Position numbers and translations under genes: made by a program. Below are positions 1 to 10,509 of a stretch of DNA of 64,000 nucleotides, in pieces; the first letter of the stretch is position 1; each line of letters begins with the position of its first letter. Origin of the DNA: Dichotomocladium elegans (Eukaryota > Mucoromycota > Mucoromycetes > Mucorales > Lichtheimiaceae); contig JAIXMN010000040.1 in the NCBI GenBank assembly GCA_025716815.1, positions 124,001-188,000 of the forward strand, given 5' to 3'. Below the pieces are notes generated by a model. It did no database searches. It had not been told where the DNA came from and worked only from the letters and a program-made list of their open reading frames with translations.

Positions 1-325
1 CAAAAGAGCGGCTCTGTCCAATCTCCCTTTGGACAGAGCTTTTGATGCCCTCGACCACCGAAGCCCAAATTCGATTCCTGACGATCGTGTCTTCGGAATT
101 CAACAACCGCATGTAGTTGCAGCTCATTTCACCCAACAGCAAATCGATCGTTTCATCGCACCAAGAGATATTGCTGCTTGATTCGCCATTGGTGCTGACA
201 GGCGCGAGATGAGCAGCACCTGTCGCTTGCTCGGAAACTGGAGCTGGCATGTTTCTGGCTTGGGACATTCCACGAAGGGAAAATTGGCCCATGCCGGGGA
301 ACGAGTTGCGATTGTTGCTGTTCAT
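1..325 (-). CDS. SANT/Myb-like protein, N-terminal part (partial, runs off left edge)
   Basis: An uninterrupted frame of about 108 codons starts at ATG 325-323 and leaves the window without a stop. The first 50 residues are polar and low in complexity; then comes a W-x8-LL pattern (ISWCDETIDLLLGEM) and a later IWASVVEGI. This spacing resembles the SANT/Myb-like DNA-binding domain found in the second protein of fungal PIF/Harbinger elements. The family call is an inference from a partial protein; it could be another trihelix-like DNA-binding protein. No promoter element is convincing upstream. Bases 11-20 and 30-39 form a perfect 10-bp inverted repeat inside the coding frame. Confidence 0.5.
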   Translation of the reverse strand, partial: MNSNNRNSFPGMGQFSLRGMSQARNMPAPVSEQATGAAHLAPVSTNGESSSNISWCDETIDLLLGEMSCNYMRLLNSEDTIVRNRIWASVVEGIKSSVQREIGQSRSF

Positions 326-524
326 GATGGTTGGATGTTGGAGTAAGAAGTTATGTGATACTATTCGTGTAGCGCCGTCCCTTTAGCAAAGCCAAAAAAG
401 GAAGTCGTAGTAAGAAAAATTGATCGTTTTGATCAATTTTTTCTTGTATTCATCTGTGTCCATAAAAGGCACTCCTTCCTTTATAAGAAATAATTGATCG
501 ATTTAATTGATGTAATGAGAGGAC

Positions 525-649
525 CTATTGCCTAAAAAATTTTTGGGAATTTTTCGGGCATTGCTATTTGCACCACCCCAGTCACAAACTCAGCTGGCGC
601 ACCACCCCTCCAGACTTCATCACCCCATGAACAAAAATCAACCAATGCA
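525..649 (+). repeat. MULE-1 left TIR
   Basis: This block begins near TATTGCCT and contains the purine-poor stretch CACCACCCCAGTCAC; it matches the reverse complement of 6788-6994 with gaps. It is the 3'-side terminus relative to the minus-strand transposase gene. Confidence 0.7.
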
Positions 650-934
650 CCCATCTCGAAGCTGTGTCAAAAGTAACTGCTCATTGTGGATGAGAGCTCA
701 CATATCAATGACAAATACTTCAAATTTGCCCATTACTGCGCTGGTCAAAATATGTTTAAGATTAGTAGTGAATGACATTGTCAAAATAACATCTGCTCTT
801 TGTAGGCAAGGCTACTTTGTATCCTCATCGTCATCACTCACGTCATATATGATGACATTCAGCCCATCTTTTGGTGTTGGAAGAACTTGATGAGGGAGAT
901 CAGTACACTGGAAGGATGAGTGGAAGAGTGGTTT

Positions 935-1526
935 TCAAGGATCATCCTGATGATTGCGCTGCATAACACCAATACAGAACGGATCAACTTCGGGCTGCTG
1001 GGATGGTGTATCTGTCCTGATCTTGACGAGGATGAAATGGCACCTGACAAGCTGGAGAATAATTGGATGGGTGGCCTTTGCTTGTGTGGGATGGGTTTGG
1101 AAAGGAAGAAAGAGGTAGGTGTTACTACCATAGACAGCAATTGGACTCCCAAACGTGTCAGCAGCGATCTGTGAACACTCTGGGGAGATAAACCATTCCC
1201 CTGACGATTCTGCGAGAACTTCCTCAATGGGAGGTTTAGGATAACCTGCATAATCTGTGTCATGCATAGCAGCATATTGCTCCCACATCTCCTTTTTGAC
1301 GAGCTCGAATGCATCCTCTGTACCATACACAATAAATGCAATTGCCATCACCGACAGGATTGAATACTAAATCAACAGATTGGTGTGGAATAATATCTGT
1401 GACAAGGGCAAGGTCTGGTGTGGGCGAAGAAGCAGCATTGCTGCTGACTGGATTTTTGGTAAGGGTGAGGATGCGAGACACTTGGCGGTCAATCTCTCCA
1501 TTCCGATATATTTGCGATCTTAGCAT
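935..1526 (-). pseudogene. OTU-type cysteine protease domain, C-terminal part of MULE-1 protein, frameshifted
   Basis: The upstream frame (1526 to about 1340) ends in the catalytic OTU signature FNPVGDGNC. The domain continues in another frame (about 1345 to 935) as IAFIVYGTEDAFELVKKEM, then GEWFISPECSQIAADTFG and HFILVKIRTDT, which carries the expected late histidine. The usual residues after DGNC (a short G/A-F-R-A stretch) are missing, and the frame changes exactly there, so the active-site loop has been deleted. MULE proteins carrying OTU proteases are known in fungi; the protease's role in transposition is unclear. The call is firm; fusion to the transposase in one gene is inferred from order, strand and spacing. 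Confidence 0.7.
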
Positions 1527-1639
1527 TTTTCAACTATAACAAAGCATTTAACTTACCAGATACCAAAAGCTTCATGCCCAGCAACTGTCTTCGCCTTTTT
1601 CTCGACTTTTTGCTCATGGATCTCAAGAGAAATAGGCGC

Positions 1640-3994
1640 TCATTTCTTGCTGCTTCGGATGTGCTTGTAGCTCAGCTGTGGTTGATGCAAATTTTCAAGA
1701 TCGATTGGTTGGACGTCTATGAGCGTCCGCAACTTGCTTAGAAATGCGACTTTTTCTTGCTGATTTGAATATGTGTGGCGCAAAGAAACAAGTCTACTAA
1801 TTTCTGCATCAATTTGCTCATCGACTGTGGCCATAGTAAATGGGCGTGATATAGCAATAATGCTGTGATCTGTAGTATGCACTTCTTGGTCTACATTTTA
1901 AGATTAGCACCAAAGTATGACCATTGATAACATTGCTACATCGATATACAAAATACAGTAGCCCGTTCTCTGGGAAACCTACCTAGTGGGGGAGCAGTCT
2001 CTTCTGGAAAAGATGCCACTGGCGTGGAATCATTGAAAGTGGAATAATCCCTTTTGCAGGGATCTGATGACAACAAGGAAGGCCATAGACAGCCTTTATG
2101 GCACAGTGGCAGTAGTTGGTCTCAATGACATTGAGATGCGTAAGCTCTCCTCTGATTGCATTGAATGCAAAGAGGGATATCTTATGCTTGAGCGCGTCAA
2201 GGCGCTCTCGTTGAGCCTCCGGAATATGCGAATCGTGGTCAAACGTCTCTTTGTCAATCTGCTGCTTCCATGAAGCTTCCTAGAACATCGATTTTAATGT
2301 GTGTTGATACATTTATACACCCGAGATTAAAAGATAATACCTTCATTCTGTAGAATTTGTCAATTACTTTGTATGCAGAATATAGACTATTTGACGCTCT
2401 AATATGCTGTTTCATGTTCGCATGTGCTCCTTCTGTTCGATTCGTCGTCGTATTCCCAAAATGCTGAATAGATGCAACATACCGTCCGACCCACTTCTCC
2501 TTCACTTGAAGCTTGCTAATACAGCACCACGCAATTGTGCAGGTCAGATAATATAAATGAGAGTATTGATGCAAAATAATTGTATGGACTTTACCTATTC
2601 AGATAGCCAATAACTGCTTTGGAATTCTTGGACTTCTTAGCAGCGTCATAGTACATACCCAAAGCCTTGCTTTCAAATGCCATGTCAGGGACGACTGTCA
2701 TACCAGAGAGTTGATCTTTTAGTGTATCCGTCGTGAGAAAATTAAAAGCTTTCTCAAGAGCCTCATAATCAGCCTTGACTTCAAAATGCTTTTGCAGATT
2801 GGTGCGAAAGTTCCGGCGCAGATGAACTCGGCATAGCATCTTGCTGGCAGTGGGGAAGATTTCGTCAAGTGCATTTATCAGAGCCGCTTCGCTGTCAGTA
2901 ATAAATGCACATGGAGATACTTGCTGATTTGTTGGCCAGACTACATCACGCAATGCTGTTGCAAACCAAAGATACGTTTCGTTTGTCTCTTCAGAAAGCC
3001 AGCCGCCGGCAATTCCAAATGACTTTAGTTTGGGAAAGCCGATATTACCAGTCCCAACGACATTGATGAATGTCAGGCGTTGTCGATTGGTTTGATATTC
3101 CAAGGCATTGATAAGCTTAAACATGAGATTGTCAGTGTCATTGTTGAAGATTTTTTGGCGAAGGTTGGCGAAGTCTTTCGCCAAAATTAATGATCCTTGA
3201 CCATCTAGAAACGTTGCGATTGCGCCGTCCTTGAATCCAGCCTCTACTATCTGGACAACAAGCTTTTCTGTCTTTCCATCAAATCGACGATGGATGGGGT
3301 AGGTAGTGACATCCAAAGCGGGCTGATGGTTGTGTCTGTTGACAATAGACACAACCCTCCATTCAAGGCTAGACTTGCGCAATGGCCTCAACATGAGTTG
3401 AAAAGGACATCCATTGCACTGGGAATGCTTTTTATGGCGTTTCTTCTTTTCTGTGCCCATAACGGTGTTTCCTTGACCATCCATGACAATTGTTTCTGGC
3501 CCAGACAGCTGTTCAGCATGCTCCTCTTGATTTCGGGGCACCCCGTGATGCTTGCATGCTATACGTCGGAATTTCTTGTCACCTTGGTAACTGCTTTTGC
3601 AAGTGTAAAGGGCGTAGCCTTGCTGTTTTGCCCAGGTTTGGCAGGCTGCATAAGCTGCTTCGTGGCCGACCCAGGTGCAGTTCAGAGCCTCAGGAATGTC
3701 GTCGATGGGCTTTGCTTCATTCAACATTGTAATTGACAAGATTGTGTCGCAGTAATGAGAGTTGCAAACAAAACACTCGTCCCTTTTCCTTGGGCGCACA
3801 AGTTTATTTCTTTTCCGACAATTTGATACTGAACCCTGATTGCGAAATGTGATGTCTACCCAAGATGCCACTTCCTCCTTCATCAGAGCAGAATTAGTTA
3901 ATGGGAGTCTTGGAGAAGTCATAAAATTAAACACAAGCATTAATGTATTGTTTGTAAATAAGCACTGTAAGAGCATCCACAGCGGACCCTCCAA
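1640..3994 (-). pseudogene. MULE-1 transposase (FAR1-like, MULE DDE, SWIM finger)
   Basis: The first exon (3994 to 2595) has an N-terminal FAR1-like region (residues about 100-220, C/H-rich with NRHNH) and a MULE catalytic region (FITDSEAALINALDEIFP, CRVHLRRNF). An intron at 2516-2594 (GTAAAG...TAG) joins to an exon with the MULE signature HFGNTTTNRTEGAHANMK. A second intron at 2280-2340 joins to an exon with a SWIM finger (YCHCAIKAVYGLPCCH) and IPLSMIPRQWHLF. Exon 3 then runs into an in-frame stop at the next junction unless one T is restored in CTTTTCC, which suggests a 1-bp loss. The last part (1882-1640) leads toward the OTU region but ends early at SSKK. Harbinger-1 sits in the 5' end. 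The protein would cut and paste MULE-1 in the nucleus; this copy is dead. Confidence 0.8.
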
Positions 3995-4176
3995 AAATTT
4001 TTAATTTCTATTTTAAAGGGTGTGAAATAGATTTTTATCCCACAGCAGACACTCTACAAACCCTCCAAAATAAATATTTTACTTTTATATTTCCATTGAC
4101 ACTCCGAATTGAATAGCTTGGGAATGACACTTCAAATTGTCAGGGCGACTTGTACATCCTTTCTTCCATCCCATAA

Positions 4177-5068
4177 TGTCATCCTGCGAACCTGCTACCA
4201 TCGTCACTCTTACCAATGAGCCTACAGCATTGACTCAGAGCACTGCTCCTGCCAAAGCACGAGGCTGAAAGAAGTCATGGTCCCGTGCAGAGGACAGAGC
4301 GCTGTGCAATGCCTGGCTTGCCACGTCCATCGACGCCATCAGGGGGACTGACCAAGACTCCCAAGCATACTGGACGGCCATTTTCAATGCGTTCATAGTC
4401 TTGGTCGAGAATAATGTTGAGAACCGCGAGCAAAAGGCCCTCGAACTTCGCTGGGGGAAAATCTCCAAGATGGTGTCTTTGTTTTGTGGGTGCGTTGCCC
4501 AAGTGAAGAACGCACACCACACAGGCGCCAACAAAAACGACGAGGTAAACGCAGAGTAGGTCTATAGTCAATTTATTAAAAAGGTTTCTAGATGCGGATG
4601 GCGCACGATCTTTATGAAAAAGATCAAGGTTCCCCCTTTGTGCTCATGCACTGCTATGAGCTTTTGAAGACTGCTCCCAAATGGAGTAGCCAGTTGCAGA
4701 CGCGTTCCGCGAAGGCGAGGAAGGCTGCCCGCGTCGAGACTGTTGCTGTTCCAGTGACAGTGTCTGTTGAGGATGGAACATGGCCGGTTGGCAGCAAAGC
4801 TGCGAAATCGCGAGCAAGAAAGGCCAAAGACGAAAGTCTTGAGTTTCTTGAACTCTCACGCCGTGCTGACGAGAGGGCAGCCAAGAGACTGGCGCTCATG
4901 GAGGAGATGAGGAACGATGAGTTGAAGAGGACAGCCCTTTTGGAGAAAATGAGAAACGACGAGATAATGAAGTTAGATCTCGCGGGTCTGGACGAGGTGG
5001 CTCGCGAGTACTTCTTGAAAGAAAAAAGAAAAATCCTCGCTAATATGAACGAAATAGACAAAGAATAA
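4177..5068 (+). pseudogene. Harbinger-1 partner protein (SANT/NAM-associated-like), one nonsense codon
   Basis: Exon 1 starts at ATG 4177 and reads through SWSRAEDRALCNAWLATSID and YWTAIFNAFIVLVEN, the W-rich helices of the NAM-like DNA-binding partner of Harbinger transposases. An intron at 4545-4591 (GTAAAC...CTAG) keeps the phase and joins to AHDLYEKDQGSPFVLMHCY, then a basic, charged coiled-coil tail rich in E/R/K, ending at 5068. An in-frame TGA at 4266-4268 lies between RG and KKSWSRAED; CGA is the probable ancestral codon. In such elements this protein helps the transposase bind DNA and enter the nucleus. Its 3' end faces the transposase gene with about 12 bp between the stops. Confidence 0.75.
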
Positions 5069-5079
5069 ACTTTTATTTT

Positions 5080-6475
5080 TTAATTTTTCTTGAAGTTCCA
5101 GATGTGCTGCACAAGGTCTTGTTGAAGCTCATAATGAGCATTCACATCTCGGATCGACGCATGCCTAGCAAGGAATTCCGTGTACTCCTCCGTGAATTCG
5201 CGAGAAAGAACTTGGTTTTCTGGGTATGGGGCGGGAGGTGCAATGGGAGCGGACGCAATGAAGTTACTGCTGCCATCATTGACTTGCTGGGTCTCAGGTG
5301 AATTGCGTTCATCTTCGATAATCATATTATGCAAGATGATGCACACTTTCATGACTGCGATGATATCATCTCTGAACCAGCCCCGAGCAGGGTACTGGAG
5401 GATCAACCACCGAGCCTGCAGCACTCCAAACGCCCGCTCCACATCCTTGCGGCATGCTTCTTGCATCTGCTTGAAGAGCTTTGAGAAATAGGTCAATAAC
5501 TAGACGATAGAAGCCTTACATGTCAACTCGACCTACACGCTCCTCTTCTCGCAGTGGAACAGGAATGGTTTGAACCAATGTTGCCCATTTGGGGTAGATG
5601 CCGTCGGCAAGGTAATACCCCATTGTCTTCCTCTTGCCATTCACGTGGTATTCGATCGGAGGGGTACGCCCAGCAGCAAGATCCAAGAATAAATCAGACC
5701 TATGAAGAACATTGATGTCATTCAATGAACCAGGAAGGCCGAAGAAAGCATGCCAGATCCAAGTATCCTGGGAAGCTACTGCCTCCAGGATCAACGTGGG
5801 GACCTTAGACTGGCCCTTGAACTGGCCATGCCATGCCTTTGGGCAGTTCTTCCACTGCCAGTGCATGCAGTCCAGGGATCCTAGCATCCCTGGGAACCCG
5901 CGTTTCTCTTTCTCACATAGAAGCCGGGAAATATCCTCGGCATTTGGAGACCGCAAATATTCGTCTCCAAAGGCGTCAATCACGGCAGACGTAAAACGCT
6001 TGATGCACATCAGTGCTGTCGACTCGCCCATACAGACATATTCGTCCACAGAGTCTGCACCTGCACCATATGCCATCATGCGGAGTGCTGCCAAAGCCTT
6101 CTGCTCTGGCGAGAAACCAAGTCTTTGCGCTGCGTCACGCTTCTGGACGAAATATTCGTCCACACGGACAATGCCACTGATAACACGCTGGAAGAGTTCA
6201 TGACTCATCCGGAAGCGGCGTCGAAACAGATCACTAGGGTACACCAGCTCCAGGGCGAGGTAGTCAAGCTGTAGACGCTTAGCGCCTTCGAGCCAGCCGT
6301 GGTTGATCATGCGCTTTCTGATAGTACGTCTACGTGGACCAGTGCATGCTTGCAAACCCCTGCAGTGGAGATCTCGGAGTCTTTCCTCTTCCGCCTCGTC
6401 TTCATCAATCAAGTGAAGGAATTTGTTAGAATGCTTGAAGAAAGATGCAAGAGTGTTACGAGTGATGTTGTTCAT
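5080..6475 (-). CDS. Harbinger-1 transposase (DDE_Tnp_4-like)
   Basis: Exon 1 (6475 to about 5530, start chosen at MNNITRN) carries the Harbinger motifs in order: FRRRFRMSHELFQRVI, GFPGMLGSLDCMHW (first catalytic D), FFGLPGSLNDINVL (second D), MGYYLADGIYPKWATLV. An intron near 5482-5529 (donor after REEERVG, acceptor TTTCTCAAAG) joins to QEACRKDVERAFGVLQARW, which supplies the catalytic E, and to a C-terminal region ending at 5080. No premature stop is visible in the exons, so this protein may be intact. It would catalyse cut-and-paste transposition together with the convergent partner protein. Confidence 0.85.
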
Positions 6476-6787
6476 TGCATAGGTATGCGAAAAAGGAATG
6501 ATAGAGTACAGAAACACAATTGGGTATTTTTAAATCCCAGCTTTGGATAGTCTGTTTTTGAAGTGTCCACTGTGAAGAACTCGAGTTAAATTGCTAAATC
6601 TAATTTTTGACTATCTGAATAGTAAAATTTTTGGAGGGTCTGCTGTGGATGCTCTAAAAGAAACAGCCCTTTACACCATCACTGTTTTGTGGGTTCTTAA
6701 GCATCACCGCTTATGTACTATAAAATTCTCCTCAATGTTAATAGTGCATGGTCTGTGATGCACATAAGCTTATTAAACAATGTCACA

Positions 6788-6994
6788 TCTTGGGTGCATT
6801 GGTTGATTTTTGTTCGTTGGGTGGTGCAGCTGATGAGGGGTGATGAAGTTTAGAGGGATGGTGCGCCAGCTGAGTTTGTGACTGGGGTGGTGTAAATGGG
6901 GTGATGGAAATAGCAATGCCCAACTTTTCAGGCTGGCAACGCGTCTGACTTCTAAAAAAATTTGGAATGGGGGGAGGAGCACTGAACTTTTGAG
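6788..6994 (-). repeat. MULE-1 right TIR
   Basis: Inverted partner of 525-649. It lies upstream of the minus-strand transposase start and would carry the element's promoter. It ends near AGGCAATA, the inverse of the TATTGCCT that opens the left TIR. Confidence 0.7.
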
Positions 6995-7259
6995 GCAATA
7001 TAAGTAAGTATTCCTAGGCGTTTAACAGATTTCACAAAATATTCAGACCCCGTTCGTACTTGGGGGGTGGGTGCTCACGAAGCAATTTCAAATCCAGATA
7101 ATCTAAGCCACTGATCATGTGATATGATATTTTGGGGGGTTACTGGGAATGATTCATACCCCGCAATCTCAGGAACGCGTCACACATATCTTTTACTTCC
7201 TGTTTTTATTTACATTTCCTCCTTTCTATAATCATATTTAATTGTAATCCTTTAGAACC
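6995..7259. other. Non-coding spacer between MULE-1 and MULE-2
   Basis: No gene is seen. The stretch has G-runs (GGGGGGTGGG near 7064, TTTTGGGGGGTTACTGGG near 7135) and a pyrimidine-rich segment before the ATG at 7260; it may hold the promoter or a terminal region of the MULE-2 unit, but no matching inverted repeat was found. Confidence 0.4.
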
Positions 7260-7657
7260 ATGTCTCATTCCATCCAAGATAGATCTGCAGTTGCTCCCAC
7301 TGTTTCTGCTATTGCTCAAAGTACTGAGCTGCGATATTGCTCGAACTGTCATTCCGAAAAGTTTGCAGTACATTTCGTTGGTAGAACGCAGTATTACCAT
7401 ACCTGTGCCAACTGTGGTGCATGTCAGAGCAATGACCACCAAGGTGCTCCACCTGAGGCCACAATCTCCCTCGAGATGTTTGTCGATTTCTTGCTATCTC
7501 GCGATAGTAACAACGAGAGTGACCTTGACGAAGTGGAGATTGGATACTTGTTCCACGGTGCTATTGCCATGGACGTGGAAATGTGTGCAATGAACGATGA
7601 TGCCATCATTAACTTGATTTTGTCACATATCAAGTCTGCTGATGGCTATAGGTATTA

Positions 7658-8020
7658 CAGGATTTTCAAGAAGAAGTTTGCCACAAAAAATTTAGTTGTT
7701 CATATAGACCGTCTAGGTTTTTCGTTTTTTTGCTTCAAATTCGAATACAAATTTTAGTATTTCGTTTCTCTTCTTCCTTTGAAATTAGAATGAAACATAA
7801 ATGGTTGGCCTCCCAAAACTATTCTGATGTAAAAAGAGGAGAAGGAAGACTCACCTATAGTCTTGATTGAAATGTTCTTGCTGCTATTGCCTTTAAATTT
7901 GACAAAAGGATAGCAACGAAATACTAAAATTTGTATTCGAATTTGAAGCAAAAAAAAACGAAAAACCTAGACGGTCTATATGAACAACTAAAATTTGTGG
8001 CAAACTTCTTGAAAATCCTG
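7658..8020 (+). mobile_element. mini-TA MITE, copy 1
   Basis: This 363-bp element begins CAGGATTTTCAAGAAGAA and ends with the inverse, flanked by TA at 7656-7657 and 8021-8022. The TIRs are about 110 bp and nearly perfect, leaving about 140 bp of unique centre with no coding potential. The TA duplication and CAGG ends suggest mobilisation by a Tc1/mariner- or pogo-type transposase. It is inserted in the MULE-2 gene. Confidence 0.9.
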
Positions 8021-8592
8021 TATTGCTTGAAGGTAGCGAATCCAAAGAAAAAGCATGCCGTTGCTTTTTACTTTGGCTGCGCGCAAGACCAGTGCATTCA
8101 GCCGCAAGTTATGAACCAGCAGCGCTTGACAAGACGAATGGAAACCTTTCCTTGTAGTGGTCGCATCACTGGAGAGATCGATCGCAGGAATCACCAGGTC
8201 ATGGTTGATATTCAGCATGACGTCGGTCATTGTGGTTATGCGGTGGAGGATACTTCTGTTCTGACGATAGTTAGAGAGTATATCCAGAATAATGCTCGAC
8301 GTCTTGATGCTACTGCCCTCTTTGAGCAAATCAAGGCCCAATTTCCTGATGATGCAAGCCATATCACACAGGCTCAGGTATGCTCCTTTTTTATTATGAT
8401 TAATGGAGCTGAAATAGTTAGTAGGTGTATTACTGGTGGTGTGATGCAACAGTAGCGATGTACAGGCGCCATGACAACCAGATGCGATCATGTGAAATTA
8501 TCCTTGATGAAGCTGCGTCTCGAGGTTTTAACAAGGTATGTTGTACTAACTCATGCGTCATATGCTATTCTGCTGTTGTCAAAGCCGATATA

Positions 8593-8957
8593 CAGGATTT
8601 TCAAGAAGAAGTTTGCCACAAAATCTGGTTATTGGTATAGACCGTCTAGGTTTTTCGTTTTTTTTTGCTTCAAGTTCGAATACAATTTTTAGTATTCCGT
8701 TTCTATTCTTCCTTTGAAATTAGAATGAAACATAAATGGTTGGCCTCCCAAAACTATTCTGGTGTAAAAAGAGGAGAAGGAAGACTGATATATAGCCTTG
8801 ATTGAAATGCTCTTGCTGCTATTGCCTTTAAATTTGACAAAAGGATAGCAACGAAATACTAAAATTTGTATTCGAATTTGAAGCAAAAAAAACGAAAAAC
8901 CTAGACGGTCTATACGAACAACTAAATTCTGTGGCAAACTTCTTCTTGAAAATCCTG
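8593..8957 (+). mobile_element. mini-TA MITE, copy 2
   Basis: Same family and same central orientation as 7658-8020, flanked by TA at 8591-8592 and 8958-8959. It is the second insertion in the MULE-2 gene. Confidence 0.9.
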
Positions 8958-9689
8958 TATGTACCTGAGGATATATGTTCGCCGAGGAATTGTGCACTTA
9001 AAACTAGTATCAAATAAAAAAAACAGATTTTTAATGTCAATGCTGCTGGTGTATCTGTGTTGGGCTTTGTGGTCCCTTTGTTTGCCTACGCATGTTCATC
9101 ACCACTAGTCAACGAGTTTCATGTTGACTCTACATTCAAGACAAACTGACTGGGGTACGAGCTCTTTGGTGTTGTTGCAGCGATCAATGGAGTAGGTTTT
9201 CCAGTCGCGTACTTGCTTCTTGACGTTAATTCTGAACAAGTCGACCCTCTGAATGAAAAGAAACATGTTATCCGCCGTTTCTTTTCTGTCCTGCGTCAAA
9301 AGCGATTAATGCCAACTTTTTTCTTCACTGACAAAGATGCTGCCCAGATCTATGCAATCGAAGCTGTCTGGGGCACGGAGGTGCTAAGGCTCTGTTTGTG
9401 GCATCTGGACCGCTCTGTTAAGCTCAAACTGGCGCAACAAAAGCTAATTAGCCCGCCATACGATGTGACCCAGGCACATGCCGAGTTTGACTTTGTCTCG
9501 CCGCTATTCTTGCCAGATCTCTTGGACCGCAGTGGCCAGATCTGCTCTGTAGAGCATCGAAATGCGATCGCCGAGATGACAATGAGACATTATCATCTCC
9601 ACCCGATGATCGGAGGTAAGATACAATGATGCTGGTTAATAAGTATTAGGGCAGCAAGCTCCATTATTTTGGTTAATAACTGTATGATA

Positions 9690-10509
9690 CAGGATTTTCA
9701 AGAAGAACTTTGCCACAAATTTTAGTTGTTCATATAGACAGTCTAGGTTTTTCGTTTTTTTGCTTCAAATTCGAATACAAATTTTAGTATTTCGTTGCTA
9801 CCCTTTTGTCAAATTACAGGATTTTCAAGAAGAACTTTGCCACAAATTTTAGTTGTTCATATAGACGGTCTAGGTTTTTCGTTTTTTTTTTGCTTCAAAT
9901 TCGAATACAAATTTTAGTATTTCGTTGCTACCCTTTTGTCAAATTAAAAGGCAATAGCAGCAAGAACATTTCAATCAAGGCTATAGATGAGTCTTCCTTC
10001 TCCTCTTTTTACACCAGAATAGTTTTGGGAGGCCAACCATTTATGTTTCATTCTAATTTCGAAGGAAGAAGAGAAACGAAATACTAAAAGTTGTATTCGA
10101 TTTTGAAGCAAAAAAAACGAAAAACCTAGACCGTCTATACGAACAACTAAAATTTGTGGCAAAGTTCTTCTTGAAAATCCTGTAAAAGGCAATAGCAGCA
10201 AGAACATTTCAATCAAGGCTATAGATGAGTCTTCCTTCTCCTCTTTTTACACCAGAATAGTTTTGGGAGGCCAACCATTTATGTTTCATTCTAATTTCGA
10301 AGGAAGAAGGGAAACGAAATACTAAAGTTTGTATTCGAATTTGAAGCAAAAAAAAACGAAAAACCTAGACCGTCTATACGAGCAACTAAAATTCGTGGCA
10401 AAGTTCTTCTTGAAAATCCTGTATTCGAATTTGAAGCAAAAAAAAGAAAAACCTAGACAGTCTATATGAACAACTAAATTTTGTGGCAAACTTCTTCTTG
10501 AAAATCCTG
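9690..10509 (-). mobile_element. mini-TA MITE cluster: one copy inside another, plus a third fragment
   Basis: Copy A begins at 9690 and breaks at 9814; copy B (9817-10182, complete, own TA duplication at 9815-9816 and 10183-10184) is inserted at an internal TA of A; A resumes at 10185 and ends at 10421. Directly after it, 10422-10509 is the right end of a third copy (C) with no matching left end. The central parts of A and B are inverted relative to copies 1 and 2. The order of insertion is therefore C, then A, then B. Confidence 0.85.

Larger units (their letters stand above)
3971..6654. mobile_element. Harbinger-1: PIF/Harbinger element, complete ends
   Basis: The left end GAGCATCCACAGCGGACCC (3971 on) matches the inverse of the right end (GGAGGGTCTGCTGTGGATGCTC, ending 6654) over about 30 bp with a few mismatches. 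It is flanked by TAA at 3968-3970 and 6655-6657, the 3-bp target duplication typical of PIF/Harbinger. It contains two convergent genes, a partner gene (+) and a transposase (-). It is inserted in the 5' part of the MULE-1 transposase gene, so it is younger than MULE-1. Confidence 0.9.
525..6994 (-). mobile_element. MULE-1: Mutator-like element with terminal inverted repeats, carrying a nested Harbinger
   Basis: Sequence 525-649 is repeated in inverted form at about 6788-6994. Shared blocks include GGGCATTGCTATTT, CACCACCCCAGTCACAAACT and CAACCAATGCACCCA. Long TIRs around a FAR1/MULE/SWIM-type transposase are typical of Mutator-like elements. The gene is on the minus strand. About 2.7 kb of the interval is the inserted Harbinger-1, so the original element was about 3.8 kb. 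The right TIR has an extra segment of about 60 bp relative to the left one. I could not find the expected 9-11 bp target duplication, so the outermost ends are uncertain. Confidence 0.75.
7260..9690 (+). pseudogene. MULE-2: MULE/FAR1-type transposase, broken by two MITEs
   Basis: The start ATG 7260 opens a Cys-rich zinc-binding segment (RYCSNCHSEKF, HTCANCGAC). After the MITE at 7658-8020 the protein continues with a FAR1-like segment (HAVAFYFGCAQDQC, MVDIQHDVGHCGY). An intron begins near 8379 (CAG|GTATGC), a short exon (AMYRRHDNQMRSCEI) follows, and the second MITE is at 8593-8957. The catalytic part lies at about 9030-9620: NEFHVDSTFKTN, GYELFGVVAAING, PTFFFTDKDAAQIYA, LRLCLWHLDRSVKL, which match the MULE DDE core. 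A TGA after STFKTN and frame changes show decay. The C-terminal SWIM region is not found; a GTAAGA donor at about 9616 leads into the MITE cluster. Its TIRs were not identified. Confidence 0.75.

Noticed and set aside
2067..2273. Plus-strand small protein (MTTRKAIDSLYGTVAVVGLN)
   Set aside because: It is antisense to the SWIM-finger exon of MULE-1.
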